Positions 1 through 7,292 of a DNA stretch of 31,919 bases are shown here, in pieces. Position numbers and translations under genes: made by a program. Location: the IMG/VR virus record IMGVR_UViG_3300020221_002860, positions 1-31,919 of that record. One strand, 5' to 3'. Source of the DNA: a virus. Under the pieces are notes generated by a model, which searched no databases, was not told the origin of the DNA, and saw only the letters and a list, made by a program, of their open reading frames with translations. Positions within the stretch are counted from its first letter, which is position 1, and the number at the start of each line of letters is the position of its first letter.

Positions 1-2
1 TG

Positions 3-692
3 CAACTGCGTCCTTACAAGAATCTGCAAGAGATGCTGTACGATGACGAAGGCAACTGGCGTCACAGCAAGATGAACAAGACGGCTCTCACTGCTCTGTG
101 CAAGATTGATGCTTTGACTTCCTTAGAAGATTTTAACTTAGGACGCGTCAATAATCATAAGCAGCTTCTCATGGCTCTGACTGACGACAAGAACTACGAG
201 ACTCTTCGCCGCGGTTTGTACGGACTCACTTCATCACAGTTGAAGAAGAAGGCCAAGGCGGGAGAGAAGATCGAAGCTTTCTTGGATTTGACTCTCGCTG
301 ATCTGACCGAGGTTGAAGACTGGTCTCGTGAGGAGAAGATTGAGATGTGCAAGGATTTGACGCAGTCTGTGGACACTGACCTCTTGTTCCCCCCAGCTGT
401 GATGGAAAAGATCACTGAAAAGAATGTTCCGAAACTCCATGATGTACCAGCTGGCGCTGAAGGCATAGGTTGGTTCTGTGTGTCTGAAGTGCAGGTCAAG
501 AAGACTAAGAATGGCAAGATCTTTTATAGAATCAAAGCTACGGACGACGAGCATCGTTCGGCATGGCTTCGAGCCTGGGGCACTCCCAAGGAAGAGATTC
601 GACCCTATACACTTTGGGTCGCACAAGTTCAGCATGATCCTAATTGGGGATTTTCAACTTCTGTCTACAAGATGAGAGAGCTGGTCGGCTGA
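3..692 (+). CDS. DNA polymerase III alpha subunit-like, C-terminal part (5' truncated by window edge)
   Basis: The reading frame is open from base 3 with no stop before it, so the gene enters from upstream; the first internal ATG is at 33. The visible part resembles the C-terminal region of bacterial-type DnaE replicative polymerases. A helical segment with the pattern KMNKTALTALCKIDALTSLED looks like the helix-hairpin-helix part after the palm and fingers domains. Then comes a linker and an OB-fold-like stretch (GWFCVSEVQVKKTKNGKIFY, then an aromatic- and Trp-rich strand region), as in the DnaE OB domain that binds single-stranded template. The catalytic PHP and palm domains would lie upstream and are not visible. 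The stop at 690-692 directly precedes the next gene's ribosome binding site. The family is inferred from pattern recognition; the polymerase core cannot be checked here. Confidence 0.65.
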   Translation, partial: QLRPYKNLQEMLYDDEGNWRHSKMNKTALTALCKIDALTSLEDFNLGRVNNHKQLLMALTDDKNYETLRRGLYGLTSSQLKKKAKAGEKIEAFLDLTLADLTEVEDWSREEKIEMCKDLTQSVDTDLLFPPAVMEKITEKNVPKLHDVPAGAEGIGWFCVSEVQVKKTKNGKIFYRIKATDDEHRSAWLRAWGTPKEEIRPYTLWVAQVQHDPNWGFSTSVYKMRELVG

Positions 693-700
693 GGAAATAC

Positions 701-1612
701 ATGACAACACAATTTCCCATTCGTTACGTGATCGTAGAAGGTCCTGATCTGTCTGGCAAAACTACCTTTATTAGACAATTGCATAAGGCAACGGGTTTTT
801 ACTATAATATTCAGGATCGTTCCTGTCTCTCTATGATGTGTTATGCTAAGCAATACAGTCGCGACATTGAGACGCAAAAGCAATTCTTACGTGAAGAACT
901 GTCTGATCTAAACAACTTCTTTGTCATTTTATTGCCCTCAGAAGAGGTCCTCTTAGACCGCCTCGCATTTCGAGGAGATGAATTTCAGAACGCTTCTTCG
1001 GTCGTGACTCTTAGAAAGCTGTTTGAAGAAGAAGTCGATAAGATTTCTCACATGCCTAACGTGCTTGTGATCAGAAATATTGCTTCTGCTGAGCAGCTTG
1101 CTGAGTACATCGGTCATCGACTTCGTTCATATGAAAGGTCCAATCCCAACGAAGTCGGTGCCATGACTTCTACGTGGGTTAACGGCGTGAAGCACACAGA
1201 AGAACAATTGAAATTTAAGATGTGTATCAGTCCTGAATACTCTGATGCTACCATTTTAGACAATCCGCATGAGGGTGAATACTACAAAGGCATCATGAGA
1301 AAATGCTGTGACATCATTGATGATGAAGTGAGCGGTAAGAATCCGTATGGTAAGCCGCAAGATCTTGACTCCCGTCGCTTCTACTATTCAAGCGATTCCT
1401 GCATATCTTCCATTCATTTTATGCCTCGAGATGGTGACTTGAAAGTTCTATGCACTCTTCGTAGCACTGACGTCAGAAAGAACGGATCAATTGACACAAG
1501 ATTCTTAGCACATCTGTCATCGTACGTGTCAAGAAAATTCAGATGGCCTGTCAAGAATATTCATCTCTATGTCAATTTTAACAGTGCACACGTGAGACAA
1601 GATTTAATTTGA
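701..1612 (+). CDS. Fused P-loop dNMP kinase and thymidylate synthase/dCMP hydroxymethylase-like protein
   Basis: 303 aa. The frame is open upstream to 644, but ATG 701 follows the DnaE stop with GAGGA at 691-695, so 701 is preferred. Residues 1-150 form a thymidylate-kinase-type P-loop domain: Walker A GPDLSGKTT, a DRS motif, and a lid-like DRLAFRGDEF. Residues about 155-303 match the core of thymidylate synthase without gaps over 32 positions: DSRR (R225, R226), Cys234 at the place of the E. coli nucleophile Cys146, then RSTDV (Arg166 region), then HLY (H288, Y290) matching dUMP-binding H207/Y209. The position of Asn177 is Asp265; Asp at this site is the known signature of T4-type dCMP hydroxymethylase. 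The N-terminal part and C-terminal tail of the synthase fold are missing, so activity is uncertain. Likely role: making and phosphorylating a (possibly modified) pyrimidine deoxynucleotide. Confidence 0.7.
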   Translation: MTTQFPIRYVIVEGPDLSGKTTFIRQLHKATGFYYNIQDRSCLSMMCYAKQYSRDIETQKQFLREELSDLNNFFVILLPSEEVLLDRLAFRGDEFQNASSVVTLRKLFEEEVDKISHMPNVLVIRNIASAEQLAEYIGHRLRSYERSNPNEVGAMTSTWVNGVKHTEEQLKFKMCISPEYSDATILDNPHEGEYYKGIMRKCCDIIDDEVSGKNPYGKPQDLDSRRFYYSSDSCISSIHFMPRDGDLKVLCTLRSTDVRKNGSIDTRFLAHLSSYVSRKFRWPVKNIHLYVNFNSAHVRQDLI

Positions 1613-1615
1613 CGT

Positions 1616-1621
1616 TATAAT
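1616..1621 (+). promoter_or_regulatory. -10-like TATAAT just upstream of the first epimerase gene
   Basis: A perfect TATAAT ends 6 bases before the ATG at 1628, which puts the expected transcription start on or next to the start codon. No Shine-Dalgarno sequence precedes that ATG. No convincing -35 box is visible. Confidence 0.4.
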
Positions 1622-1627
1622 TGCTTC

Positions 1628-2623
1628 ATGACAAAAATTTTGATCACTGGAGTTGCAGGTCTACTTGGAAATAACTTGTCAAGGCACTTGATTGACAAGG
1701 GTCATAGGGTTGTAGGTATAGATGATTTTAGTGGAGGCTACAGAGACTTAGTAGATCCTAGAGTTCACCTTTATGAATGCAACCTGATCGACGACAAGAT
1801 TGTGACCCAAATATTCGCATCTGAAAAACCAGACTACGTATTTCACTTCGCAGCATACGCTGCTGTAGGATTGAGCCCTTTCATCAGAAGGCACAACTAT
1901 GTGAACAACGTCGTTGCTTCAGCAAACGTGATCAATAGTTGTATTAATCACGGCGTAAAAAAACTAATATTTGCAAGTTCGATGGACGTCTACGGAACAC
2001 AAGATCCTCCCTTTACTGAAGATCAGCGCCCCTTGCCCGAAGATCCTTATGGTATCGCCAAGTATGCGGTCGAACAAGACATTCATGCTGCAAATAGACT
2101 GTTCGGTTTGAAATATACCATAGTTCGTCCACACAATGTCTTTGGTGTCTACCAGAATATTTGGGATAAATACCGGAATGTAATAGGCATCTGGATTAGA
2201 CAGAGCTTGTCTGGGCAGCCTCTGACCATATACGGTGAAGGCAAACAGATGCGGTCTTTCTCAGACGTCGATTTTTACATGGAACCATTTGAAAAATTAA
2301 TGGAGATGGGTGATGGTGAGATTTTTAATATTGGTGCTGATAGCTACACATCTATCGCCGAGGCTGCAAGTAGATTTCAGTCTGTTGCAAAGCATAGTGG
2401 TCTTGACACTTCGATCGTGCACCTTGAGCCTCGCGATGAAGTTTTAGTTGCTTATTGTGATCACACAAAAGCTAAGAAACAGCTAGACTTTAAAGACAAT
2501 ACACAATTTGAAAGTCTTGTCAATAAGATGATTATATGGGCAAAACAACAACCGCAGAGGCCCATCAAATTGATGGAATATGAAGTAGAAAAGAGAATGT
2601 ACTCTTATTGGAAGAAGAGATAG
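1628..2623 (+). CDS. NAD-dependent sugar-nucleotide epimerase/dehydratase (extended SDR)
   Basis: 331 aa, full length for an extended short-chain dehydrogenase/reductase. The N-terminal Rossmann motif GVAGLLG (residues 8-14) binds NAD. The catalytic set is visible: Ser in FASSMDVYG (residues 115-123) and Tyr141-x3-Lys145 in YGIAKYAVE. The region RPHNVFGVYQN matches the substrate-binding segment of UDP-glucose 4-epimerase-like enzymes. The likely substrate is a UDP- or dTDP-sugar; the exact sugar cannot be read from the sequence. A second SDR follows 25 bases downstream, so the pair may act in one sugar pathway, either for glycosylated DNA bases (compare the hydroxymethylase-like domain upstream) or for surface glycans. 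The start has no ribosome binding site but a TATAAT hexamer nearby. Confidence 0.85.
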   Translation: MTKILITGVAGLLGNNLSRHLIDKGHRVVGIDDFSGGYRDLVDPRVHLYECNLIDDKIVTQIFASEKPDYVFHFAAYAAVGLSPFIRRHNYVNNVVASANVINSCINHGVKKLIFASSMDVYGTQDPPFTEDQRPLPEDPYGIAKYAVEQDIHAANRLFGLKYTIVRPHNVFGVYQNIWDKYRNVIGIWIRQSLSGQPLTIYGEGKQMRSFSDVDFYMEPFEKLMEMGDGEIFNIGADSYTSIAEAASRFQSVAKHSGLDTSIVHLEPRDEVLVAYCDHTKAKKQLDFKDNTQFESLVNKMIIWAKQQPQRPIKLMEYEVEKRMYSYWKKR

Positions 2624-2648
2624 TATCTGGGAGTAAGGAGAAGAAAAG

Positions 2649-3602
2649 ATGGTTAAGGCGCTTGTTACGGGTGGAGCTGGTTTTATTGGCAGTAATTTAG
2701 CTAATACCTTACACTCTATGGGTTGGCATGTTGAGATAGTTGACGATATGTCAAATGGATATGTGCAATTTTTACATGTTGATTTGAGATCAACTCGACT
2801 TTGCATGGATGATTTCACATGTCCTGAAATTCTTAACAGAATTGAGAACAAAGAGTATGACTATGTGTTTCATCTGGCAGCAAATCCAAGAGTTTCTTAT
2901 TCTATTGAAAAACCTGCAGAGACACATGAAGTTAATGTCCTCAAGACTCTACGCTTAGCCGATTCATGCAAAGGCAACGTTAAACGATTCGTCTTTGCCG
3001 CGTCTTCATCTTCATACGGTGACGCAAAGTTTTTACCAACTTCAGAAGAATGTCCTGATAATCCTCGATCTCCCTATGCTTTACAAAAAGCAATTGTTGA
3101 AAAATATCTGAAGCTCTATAGCGAGATCTATAATCTAGACTCTGTTTGTCTTAGATTCTTTAACGTCTTTGGGCCCAATCAATTAGGAGACTCTCCATAT
3201 TCGACTGCAATATCTGCATGGCTGACTGCGATAAAGCGCGGCAAATCTATGAGATCAGATGGCGATGGGTCACAGTCACGAGACATGTGTTACGTTGACA
3301 ATGTCGTAGATTGCTTGATTAAATCAGCCCTTATAGAAGGTAAACTTAACGCTGAGATCTTAAATGTAGGTGTAGGCGAAGTCGTAACTAATGCAGCCAT
3401 ATTGAAATATTTAATGCGTCGTTATCCTCAGGCGACTTCACATAATGCTCCATGGCGACCAGGCGATGTTATGCATACCAAAGCTGACATAACCAAAGCA
3501 AAAAAGCTCGTAGGTTACGAACCTAAAGTAAATGTTTGGCAAGGTTTAGATATGACAGTTGATTGGTATGAGAATAATTGGGAGTGGCTCAAGAATCTTT
3601 GA
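2649..3602 (+). CDS. NAD-dependent sugar-nucleotide epimerase (UDP-glucose 4-epimerase-like SDR)
   Basis: 317 aa extended SDR. The NAD-binding motif GGAGFIGSNL sits at residues 8-17, the conserved HLAA segment near residue 75, the catalytic Ser in FAASSSSYG and Tyr143-x3-Lys147 in YALQK. RFFNVFGPNQ is the typical substrate-loop signature of UDP-glucose or UDP-N-acetylglucosamine 4-epimerases. The segment RDMCYVDNVVD is also characteristic (RDFxYVxDVV). The start is supported by AAGGAG about 8 bases upstream. It is only distantly similar to the preceding SDR, so the two are probably different enzymes rather than a recent duplication. The sugar substrate is unknown. Confidence 0.87.
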   Translation: MVKALVTGGAGFIGSNLANTLHSMGWHVEIVDDMSNGYVQFLHVDLRSTRLCMDDFTCPEILNRIENKEYDYVFHLAANPRVSYSIEKPAETHEVNVLKTLRLADSCKGNVKRFVFAASSSSYGDAKFLPTSEECPDNPRSPYALQKAIVEKYLKLYSEIYNLDSVCLRFFNVFGPNQLGDSPYSTAISAWLTAIKRGKSMRSDGDGSQSRDMCYVDNVVDCLIKSALIEGKLNAEILNVGVGEVVTNAAILKYLMRRYPQATSHNAPWRPGDVMHTKADITKAKKLVGYEPKVNVWQGLDMTVDWYENNWEWLKNL

Positions 3603-3611
3603 GGTGTAAAA

Positions 3612-4181
3612 ATGCTAAATGCACCAGAGTTTATTGTCTATACAGGTCCGATGTTTTCTTCAAAAACATCAAGTTTACTATCATCTCTGGAGAGATACAA
3701 GTACCAAAATAAAAAAGTAGTTCTATATAAACCTGAAATGGATGACAGATACAGTGTTTCTGAGGTTGTCACTCATGGCGGTCACAAGATGTCTGCTTTT
3801 TGTGTAAAGGGAGGTGCTGATATCATTGAACATCTAGCAACGCTGAATGAGAACCCACACGTCATTGCAGTTGACGAAGCATTCATGCTGCCTGGCGTAG
3901 CAGAGACTCTAATCTGGCTTTATAGAAATGGCTACACTATTGTAGTGTCTTCTCTAGATCTTTCTGCCACGGGCGCAGTATTTGAAGAAATTGAGAAGAT
4001 GATGATTTGGGCAACAAAAGTTGAAAAATGTACTGCAGTTTGCACAGCATGCGGTAGAGACGCACCCTACACACATAAGAAGCAATCGGGCGGCGACCTC
4101 ATTGAAGTGGGTGGCTCAGAGCTTTATGAGCCAAGATGCTTTTTGCATCATCTTCATATTGACAAGAGACTTTCAGACTAG
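3612..4181 (+). CDS. tdk: Thymidine kinase (type II, TK1 family)
   Basis: 189 aa, the usual length for type II thymidine kinase. It phosphorylates thymidine to dTMP with ATP. The P-loop GPMFSSKT is at residues 12-19, the DDRYS and THGG segments follow, and VDEAFML holds the catalytic Glu and Walker B Asp. SSLDLSATGAVFE matches the conserved strand before the lasso loop. The zinc ribbon is seen as CTACG plus a second pair near the C-terminus (YEPRCFLHH). GAGG lies before ATG 3612. The next gene, dCMP deaminase, starts 2 bases after the stop, forming a pyrimidine salvage pair common in large phages. Confidence 0.92.
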   Translation: MLNAPEFIVYTGPMFSSKTSSLLSSLERYKYQNKKVVLYKPEMDDRYSVSEVVTHGGHKMSAFCVKGGADIIEHLATLNENPHVIAVDEAFMLPGVAETLIWLYRNGYTIVVSSLDLSATGAVFEEIEKMMIWATKVEKCTAVCTACGRDAPYTHKKQSGGDLIEVGGSELYEPRCFLHHLHIDKRLSD

Positions 4182-4183
4182 TC

Positions 4184-4609
4184 ATGGAAAGACCGAGCTG
4201 GCCTGAAACATGGATGAAGATCGCTTGGAATATCTCTGAGAGATCATATGATTCTCGACTAAAAGTTGGCGCTATAGTCGTATCTGACGACAACACCAGA
4301 CTTCTTTCTTTGGGTTACAATGGTAATTATCGAGGAGGGCCAAACAAGCCTGAAAGCGATGAGCCAGGCTTAAGTGGAATGATACATGCTGAAGTCAATG
4401 CTCTGATAAAATGCGATTACAACTTTAATAGAAAAAAGATCATGTATTTGACGCATTCGCCCTGCGTGTCGTGCTCTAAACTTATTGTTAATGCAGATAT
4501 TTCTACGGTAATTTATGATGTTGACTATAGAGATCTTTCTGGTTTGCAGATACTTAGAAATTCAGGAGTTGAAGTAATTAGATTGAATGACTTAATAATT
4601 ACATCTTGA
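4184..4609 (+). CDS. Deoxycytidylate (dCMP) deaminase
   Basis: 141 aa zinc-dependent deaminase that converts dCMP to dUMP. The active-site motif HAEVNAL provides a zinc ligand (His68) and the proton shuttle (Glu70); SPCVSC supplies ligands Cys94 and Cys97. The N-terminal half carries KVGAIVVSDDNTRLLSLGYNG, typical of the dCMP deaminase branch. Translation is probably coupled to the thymidine kinase gene 2 bases upstream. With the kinase/synthase-like fusion and thymidine kinase it forms a pyrimidine dNTP supply block. Substrate preference for dCMP over cytidine is inferred from the branch signature and context. Confidence 0.88.
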   Translation: MERPSWPETWMKIAWNISERSYDSRLKVGAIVVSDDNTRLLSLGYNGNYRGGPNKPESDEPGLSGMIHAEVNALIKCDYNFNRKKIMYLTHSPCVSCSKLIVNADISTVIYDVDYRDLSGLQILRNSGVEVIRLNDLIITS

Positions 4610-4620
4610 GAAGTTGTGCA

Positions 4621-4914
4621 ATGAAAAAAAAAGATAACGATATCATCAGGATTATGCGCGAAGAGTGGAATGCTAAAATAGCATTACTCGAAGAAGAAGT
4701 TGACATCATGTTTAATGCTAAGGTTGACGATAATAAAAAATCAGTCATCAGCCCGGGTTTAAAGTTAAAAAGCAAGGACGAGAAAATTCTATACAAAGTA
4801 ACAGCTGTCAGCATAAGAGGTGTGGACTTACGCCCACCAGAAGGTCCCGAGGACGGCTCTAAAGATTTTTTTGTTGACAAAGATACACTGGAGAAAAATT
4901 ATGAACTCGACTAA
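4621..4914 (+). CDS. Small protein of unknown function
   Basis: 97 aa. A TTG at 4606 is possible, but ATG 4621 is preceded by GAGAAG at a good distance. The N-terminal half is a charged helix (about residues 5-35). The C-terminal half is beta-rich (LKLKSKDEKILYKVTAVSIRGVDLRPPEG) and ends in a short helix and the tail NYELD, suggesting a small barrel such as an SH3-like fold. No function can be assigned. The last 14 bases overlap the start of the superoxide dismutase-like gene, so the two are probably translated together. Confidence 0.65.
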   Translation: MKKKDNDIIRIMREEWNAKIALLEEEVDIMFNAKVDDNKKSVISPGLKLKSKDEKILYKVTAVSIRGVDLRPPEGPEDGSKDFFVDKDTLEKNYELD

Positions 4915-5632
4915 AAAAAATAACAATATACTCGGTGTTGATGTCAACAGCATTATAAAGAACACGTTAAAGAGTCAAAAAAAATCTGATTTAGGTACAG
5001 AAATGCAAGCTCTCGACGAGGCGTTTGTTCATGAACCTAAACAATTTAAACAAGTGACAGAGTTCTTATCTGAGAAAGCAAAAGCTGCTCACATTGAGCT
5101 TTACAAAGGTTACATCGAGTCTTTTAATAAGATTTCTTCGAAACTTGATTCTGTCAACAGATCAGAAACTAACTCAAGGCATTCTGACTACAGATCTCTA
5201 AAGCTTGACGAGGCGTACAATCTAAATGGTACTTGGCTGCATGAACTTCATTTTGCAAATGTTTTTGACCCGCATTCAGAAATTGTCATGGATTCTCAGG
5301 CTTACCTTAAGTTGCAGAGAGATTTTGGTACTTTTGAAGACTGGCAGCGTGATTTCATTGCTGCCGGGTTAAGCTCTGGCAATGGTTGGGTTGTTACAGG
5401 TTTTAATATGTTTTTAAAGCGGTACGTTAATACCATTGTGAGTCACCACAGCGGCGATATACACATGGGATTATATCCTGTCATAGTCGTTGATATGTGG
5501 GAGCATGCCTATTTTAGAGATTATTTGACAGACAAGAAATCATACTTGATGGCTCAGATGAAAGAACTTAATTGGACGGTAATTGAAGATAGATTTAAGA
5601 AGTCTGAAGCAATAGCACAGGTGCTTAAATGA
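4901..5632 (+). CDS. Fe/Mn superoxide dismutase-like protein
   Basis: 243 aa, slightly longer than the usual 190-210 aa because of a Lys/Asn-rich N-terminal extension of about 40 residues. The C-terminal domain signature DMWEHAY (residues 198-204) is the Fe/Mn superoxide dismutase D-x-W-E-H motif, with Asp198 and His202 as metal ligands. FGTFEDWQRDFIAAG matches the FGSFxxFxxxFxxAA segment and SGNGWVV the SGWxWL strand. His117 in HELHFANVF corresponds to the second ligand, and His64 with Tyr71 to the N-terminal ligand and gateway Tyr, although that segment is one residue shorter than in E. coli FeSOD. Known reaction: superoxide to peroxide and oxygen. ATG 4901 has GGAG 6-9 bases upstream. It could instead be a structural protein using the fold. 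Confidence 0.75.
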   Translation: MNSTKKNNNILGVDVNSIIKNTLKSQKKSDLGTEMQALDEAFVHEPKQFKQVTEFLSEKAKAAHIELYKGYIESFNKISSKLDSVNRSETNSRHSDYRSLKLDEAYNLNGTWLHELHFANVFDPHSEIVMDSQAYLKLQRDFGTFEDWQRDFIAAGLSSGNGWVVTGFNMFLKRYVNTIVSHHSGDIHMGLYPVIVVDMWEHAYFRDYLTDKKSYLMAQMKELNWTVIEDRFKKSEAIAQVLK

Positions 5633-6174
5633 CTAGCAAAAGTAAATTATCGATTGTGCAGTTAAGAAAATTAATCACTGAAGAAGTTCAGAAGAGTCTT
5701 TTCGAGGCTGTCAATAAAAACAAAGAATTAGCGGACGATTCCCTTGACACGCAGGTCGATAAATATCTTTCTTCATACGAGGTAAATGCTAAGCAAGAAA
5801 AAAGAGAAGCTTTTGATTTTAGGCAATCTATGCGTGATTTTCTTACAGAAGCTGAAGAAGACGAAGACACAGAGGACAAAAAAGAATCTGTTAAAAATCT
5901 TAAGCTTAAAGATATCAACATTCCCATTTTTACGAATGACGTGATGCGTCTTGTGGTCAACTATGACAGCCTGCTTGAAATCAGAGATACAATTCTTAAA
6001 CGAGCACTAAATTATTTAGCTAAGAATTATAATAATGAAACTACAATGGCTTTTAAAGATGAGCTCTTAGAGACGCATGGCGTCGTGCTTGACAAGTCTA
6101 AGCAAGATATTGATGATGAAAATTTTGCTGCTCCTAAAGCCGGTGCAGCCGGCCCTGCGGGAGGCGCCGGTTGA
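5629..6174 (+). CDS. Unknown protein with N-terminal LRKLITEEVQ motif
   Basis: 181 aa, starting in an ATGA overlap with the preceding stop. Near the N-terminus (residues 12-24) it carries LRKLITEEVQKSL, one of the recurring amphipathic motifs in this window. A highly acidic stretch follows (around residues 72-86), then a predicted helical region (DVMRLVVNYDSLLEIRDTILKRALNYLAKNY), and an Ala/Gly/Pro-rich C-terminus. No enzymatic motif is visible. The composition (short terminal motif, acidic low-complexity part, compact helical domain) would suit a minor virion or scaffold-associated protein, which is an inference. Confidence 0.7.
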   Translation: MTSKSKLSIVQLRKLITEEVQKSLFEAVNKNKELADDSLDTQVDKYLSSYEVNAKQEKREAFDFRQSMRDFLTEAEEDEDTEDKKESVKNLKLKDINIPIFTNDVMRLVVNYDSLLEIRDTILKRALNYLAKNYNNETTMAFKDELLETHGVVLDKSKQDIDDENFAAPKAGAAGPAGGAG

Positions 6175-6494
6175 GACACGACATTTTTCAAGATCGAAAG
6201 AGTATTCATATTAAGCTGAGCAAAGAAGCTTTCGCAGCGTTACGAGAGAAGCTCTTTAAGTGCGGTCTGACAATGCAAGATGTCTTTGAGGAGTTAGCAG
6301 ACATAGTTCTGTCAGATAGTTCTAGGGCAGATCGATTAATTCATAGTATTGTGAAGAAGAAGATTAAAGAGCAGATAGACGGCGTAAAAAAGAACGATAA
6401 AAGACGACCGATAGATGAATTTGATGCAGAGACGCTTTACAATCTCATAGAAGAGGGTCAAGAGCTAAATGAAGAAAGAACCAGCAGCAAGTGA
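6171..6494 (+). CDS. Putative ribbon-helix-helix-type DNA-binding protein (TTG start)
   Basis: 107 aa. The start is TTG at 6171 in a TTGA overlap with the previous stop; GGGAGG lies about 6-11 bases upstream, and the next ATG would remove the conserved part. Residues 11-50 (SIHIKLSKEAFAALREKLFKCGLTMQDVFEEL) have the strand-helix-helix pattern of ribbon-helix-helix proteins: a short basic beta strand, a first helix and a second helix after a Gly turn. The C-terminal half is charged. It could be a small regulator; target and partners are unknown. The 3' end overlaps the next gene by 26 bases. Confidence 0.6.
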   Translation: MRHDIFQDRKSIHIKLSKEAFAALREKLFKCGLTMQDVFEELADIVLSDSSRADRLIHSIVKKKIKEQIDGVKKNDKRRPIDEFDAETLYNLIEEGQELNEERTSSK

Positions 6495-6846
6495 AGATAC
6501 TCTTTTAAATCTTTTGGTCGCTTGGCTGAACAGATCTTCAGAAGCTAACAAAAATAAAACCGATTCAAGTGCTGAAAAATTACAAAAAAATTTAGACGAA
6601 AACATGCCTTTAAGCAAAACTGTTCTTGTTCTAACAGAAACTTTAAATAAATGTGTTCAAGAAGTTTCTAAGATAACAAATACACTCACAACAACTGTGA
6701 ATGCAGTCAATCAACATGCTGCAATGATAGAGGAAATTTATGCTGTTCAAAATGCTATATTACAGCTGCTGAAGTCAAATGTAGTCACAGCATCAGCTTC
6801 TAAGGAAAAAGATATTAATAAGAAAAAAACTGAAAAACCCAACTAA
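6469..6846 (+). CDS. Small helical protein of unknown function
   Basis: 125 aa, overlapping the previous gene by 26 bases. The protein is Ser/Thr/Asn/Lys-rich with a long central helical stretch (about residues 45-105) of heptad-like hydrophobics, suggesting a coiled coil, and a Lys-rich tail. GAGGGT lies about 10 bases before ATG 6469. No motif or family is recognised. It immediately precedes the membrane-protein group. Confidence 0.6.
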   Translation: MKKEPAASEDTLLNLLVAWLNRSSEANKNKTDSSAEKLQKNLDENMPLSKTVLVLTETLNKCVQEVSKITNTLTTTVNAVNQHAAMIEEIYAVQNAILQLLKSNVVTASASKEKDINKKKTEKPN

Positions 6847-6853
6847 AGTATTT

Positions 6854-7288
6854 ATGCCGCACATTTTATTCAAAATTTGGTCAGTCTTAAAGAAACACTG
6901 GCAACCCATCATTGTTGCTATTGCAGCTATCATTGTTATTTGGCAAATTAGAAGTTTTTTTGTCAATAGAGAAGATGACTTATTGCAAAGAGAGCGCGAT
7001 CTCTTAACAAAACTAGAAGAACTGGACATGGATCACAAGACGCAGATTGAAAAAATTAAGAATGCCTATGCCGAAGAGCAAAAGAGGCGAGAAGAAAATG
7101 TTAGACGTCTTGAAGAAGATCTAAAAAATTCTAAAGAAAAATACTGCACACTTTTGAAAGAATTTGAAGAAAAGAAGCGCCGCAAAATTAATAATATTGT
7201 AAAAGACTACGGCGAAGATCCTGCAGGTTTAGCAGAAAAAGTCAAAAATGCTACAGGATTTGAGATACTTCTACCAGAAGGGTTTTAA
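6854..7288 (+). CDS. Membrane-anchored coiled-coil protein (possible inner-membrane spanin-like)
   Basis: 144 aa. One transmembrane segment near the N-terminus (about residues 17-33, PIIVAIAAIIVIWQI) is followed by a long charged coiled coil (about 36-115) rich in Glu, Lys and Arg. This layout, an N-terminal anchor plus periplasmic coiled coil, is that of phage Rz-type inner-membrane spanins. It is also common in unrelated anchored proteins. The next gene encodes an exported protein and the one after that a two-span membrane protein, so the three may form a lysis module. No lysozyme or amidase is seen nearby, so the role is tentative. Confidence 0.6.
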   Translation: MPHILFKIWSVLKKHWQPIIVAIAAIIVIWQIRSFFVNREDDLLQRERDLLTKLEELDMDHKTQIEKIKNAYAEEQKRREENVRRLEEDLKNSKEKYCTLLKEFEEKKRRKINNIVKDYGEDPAGLAEKVKNATGFEILLPEGF

Positions 7289-7292
7289 AATA

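Noticed and set aside
234-635. 133-codon minus-strand frame opposite the polymerase gene
   Set aside because: It is antisense to a coding region with clear conserved segments and has no ribosome binding site or recognisable domain.
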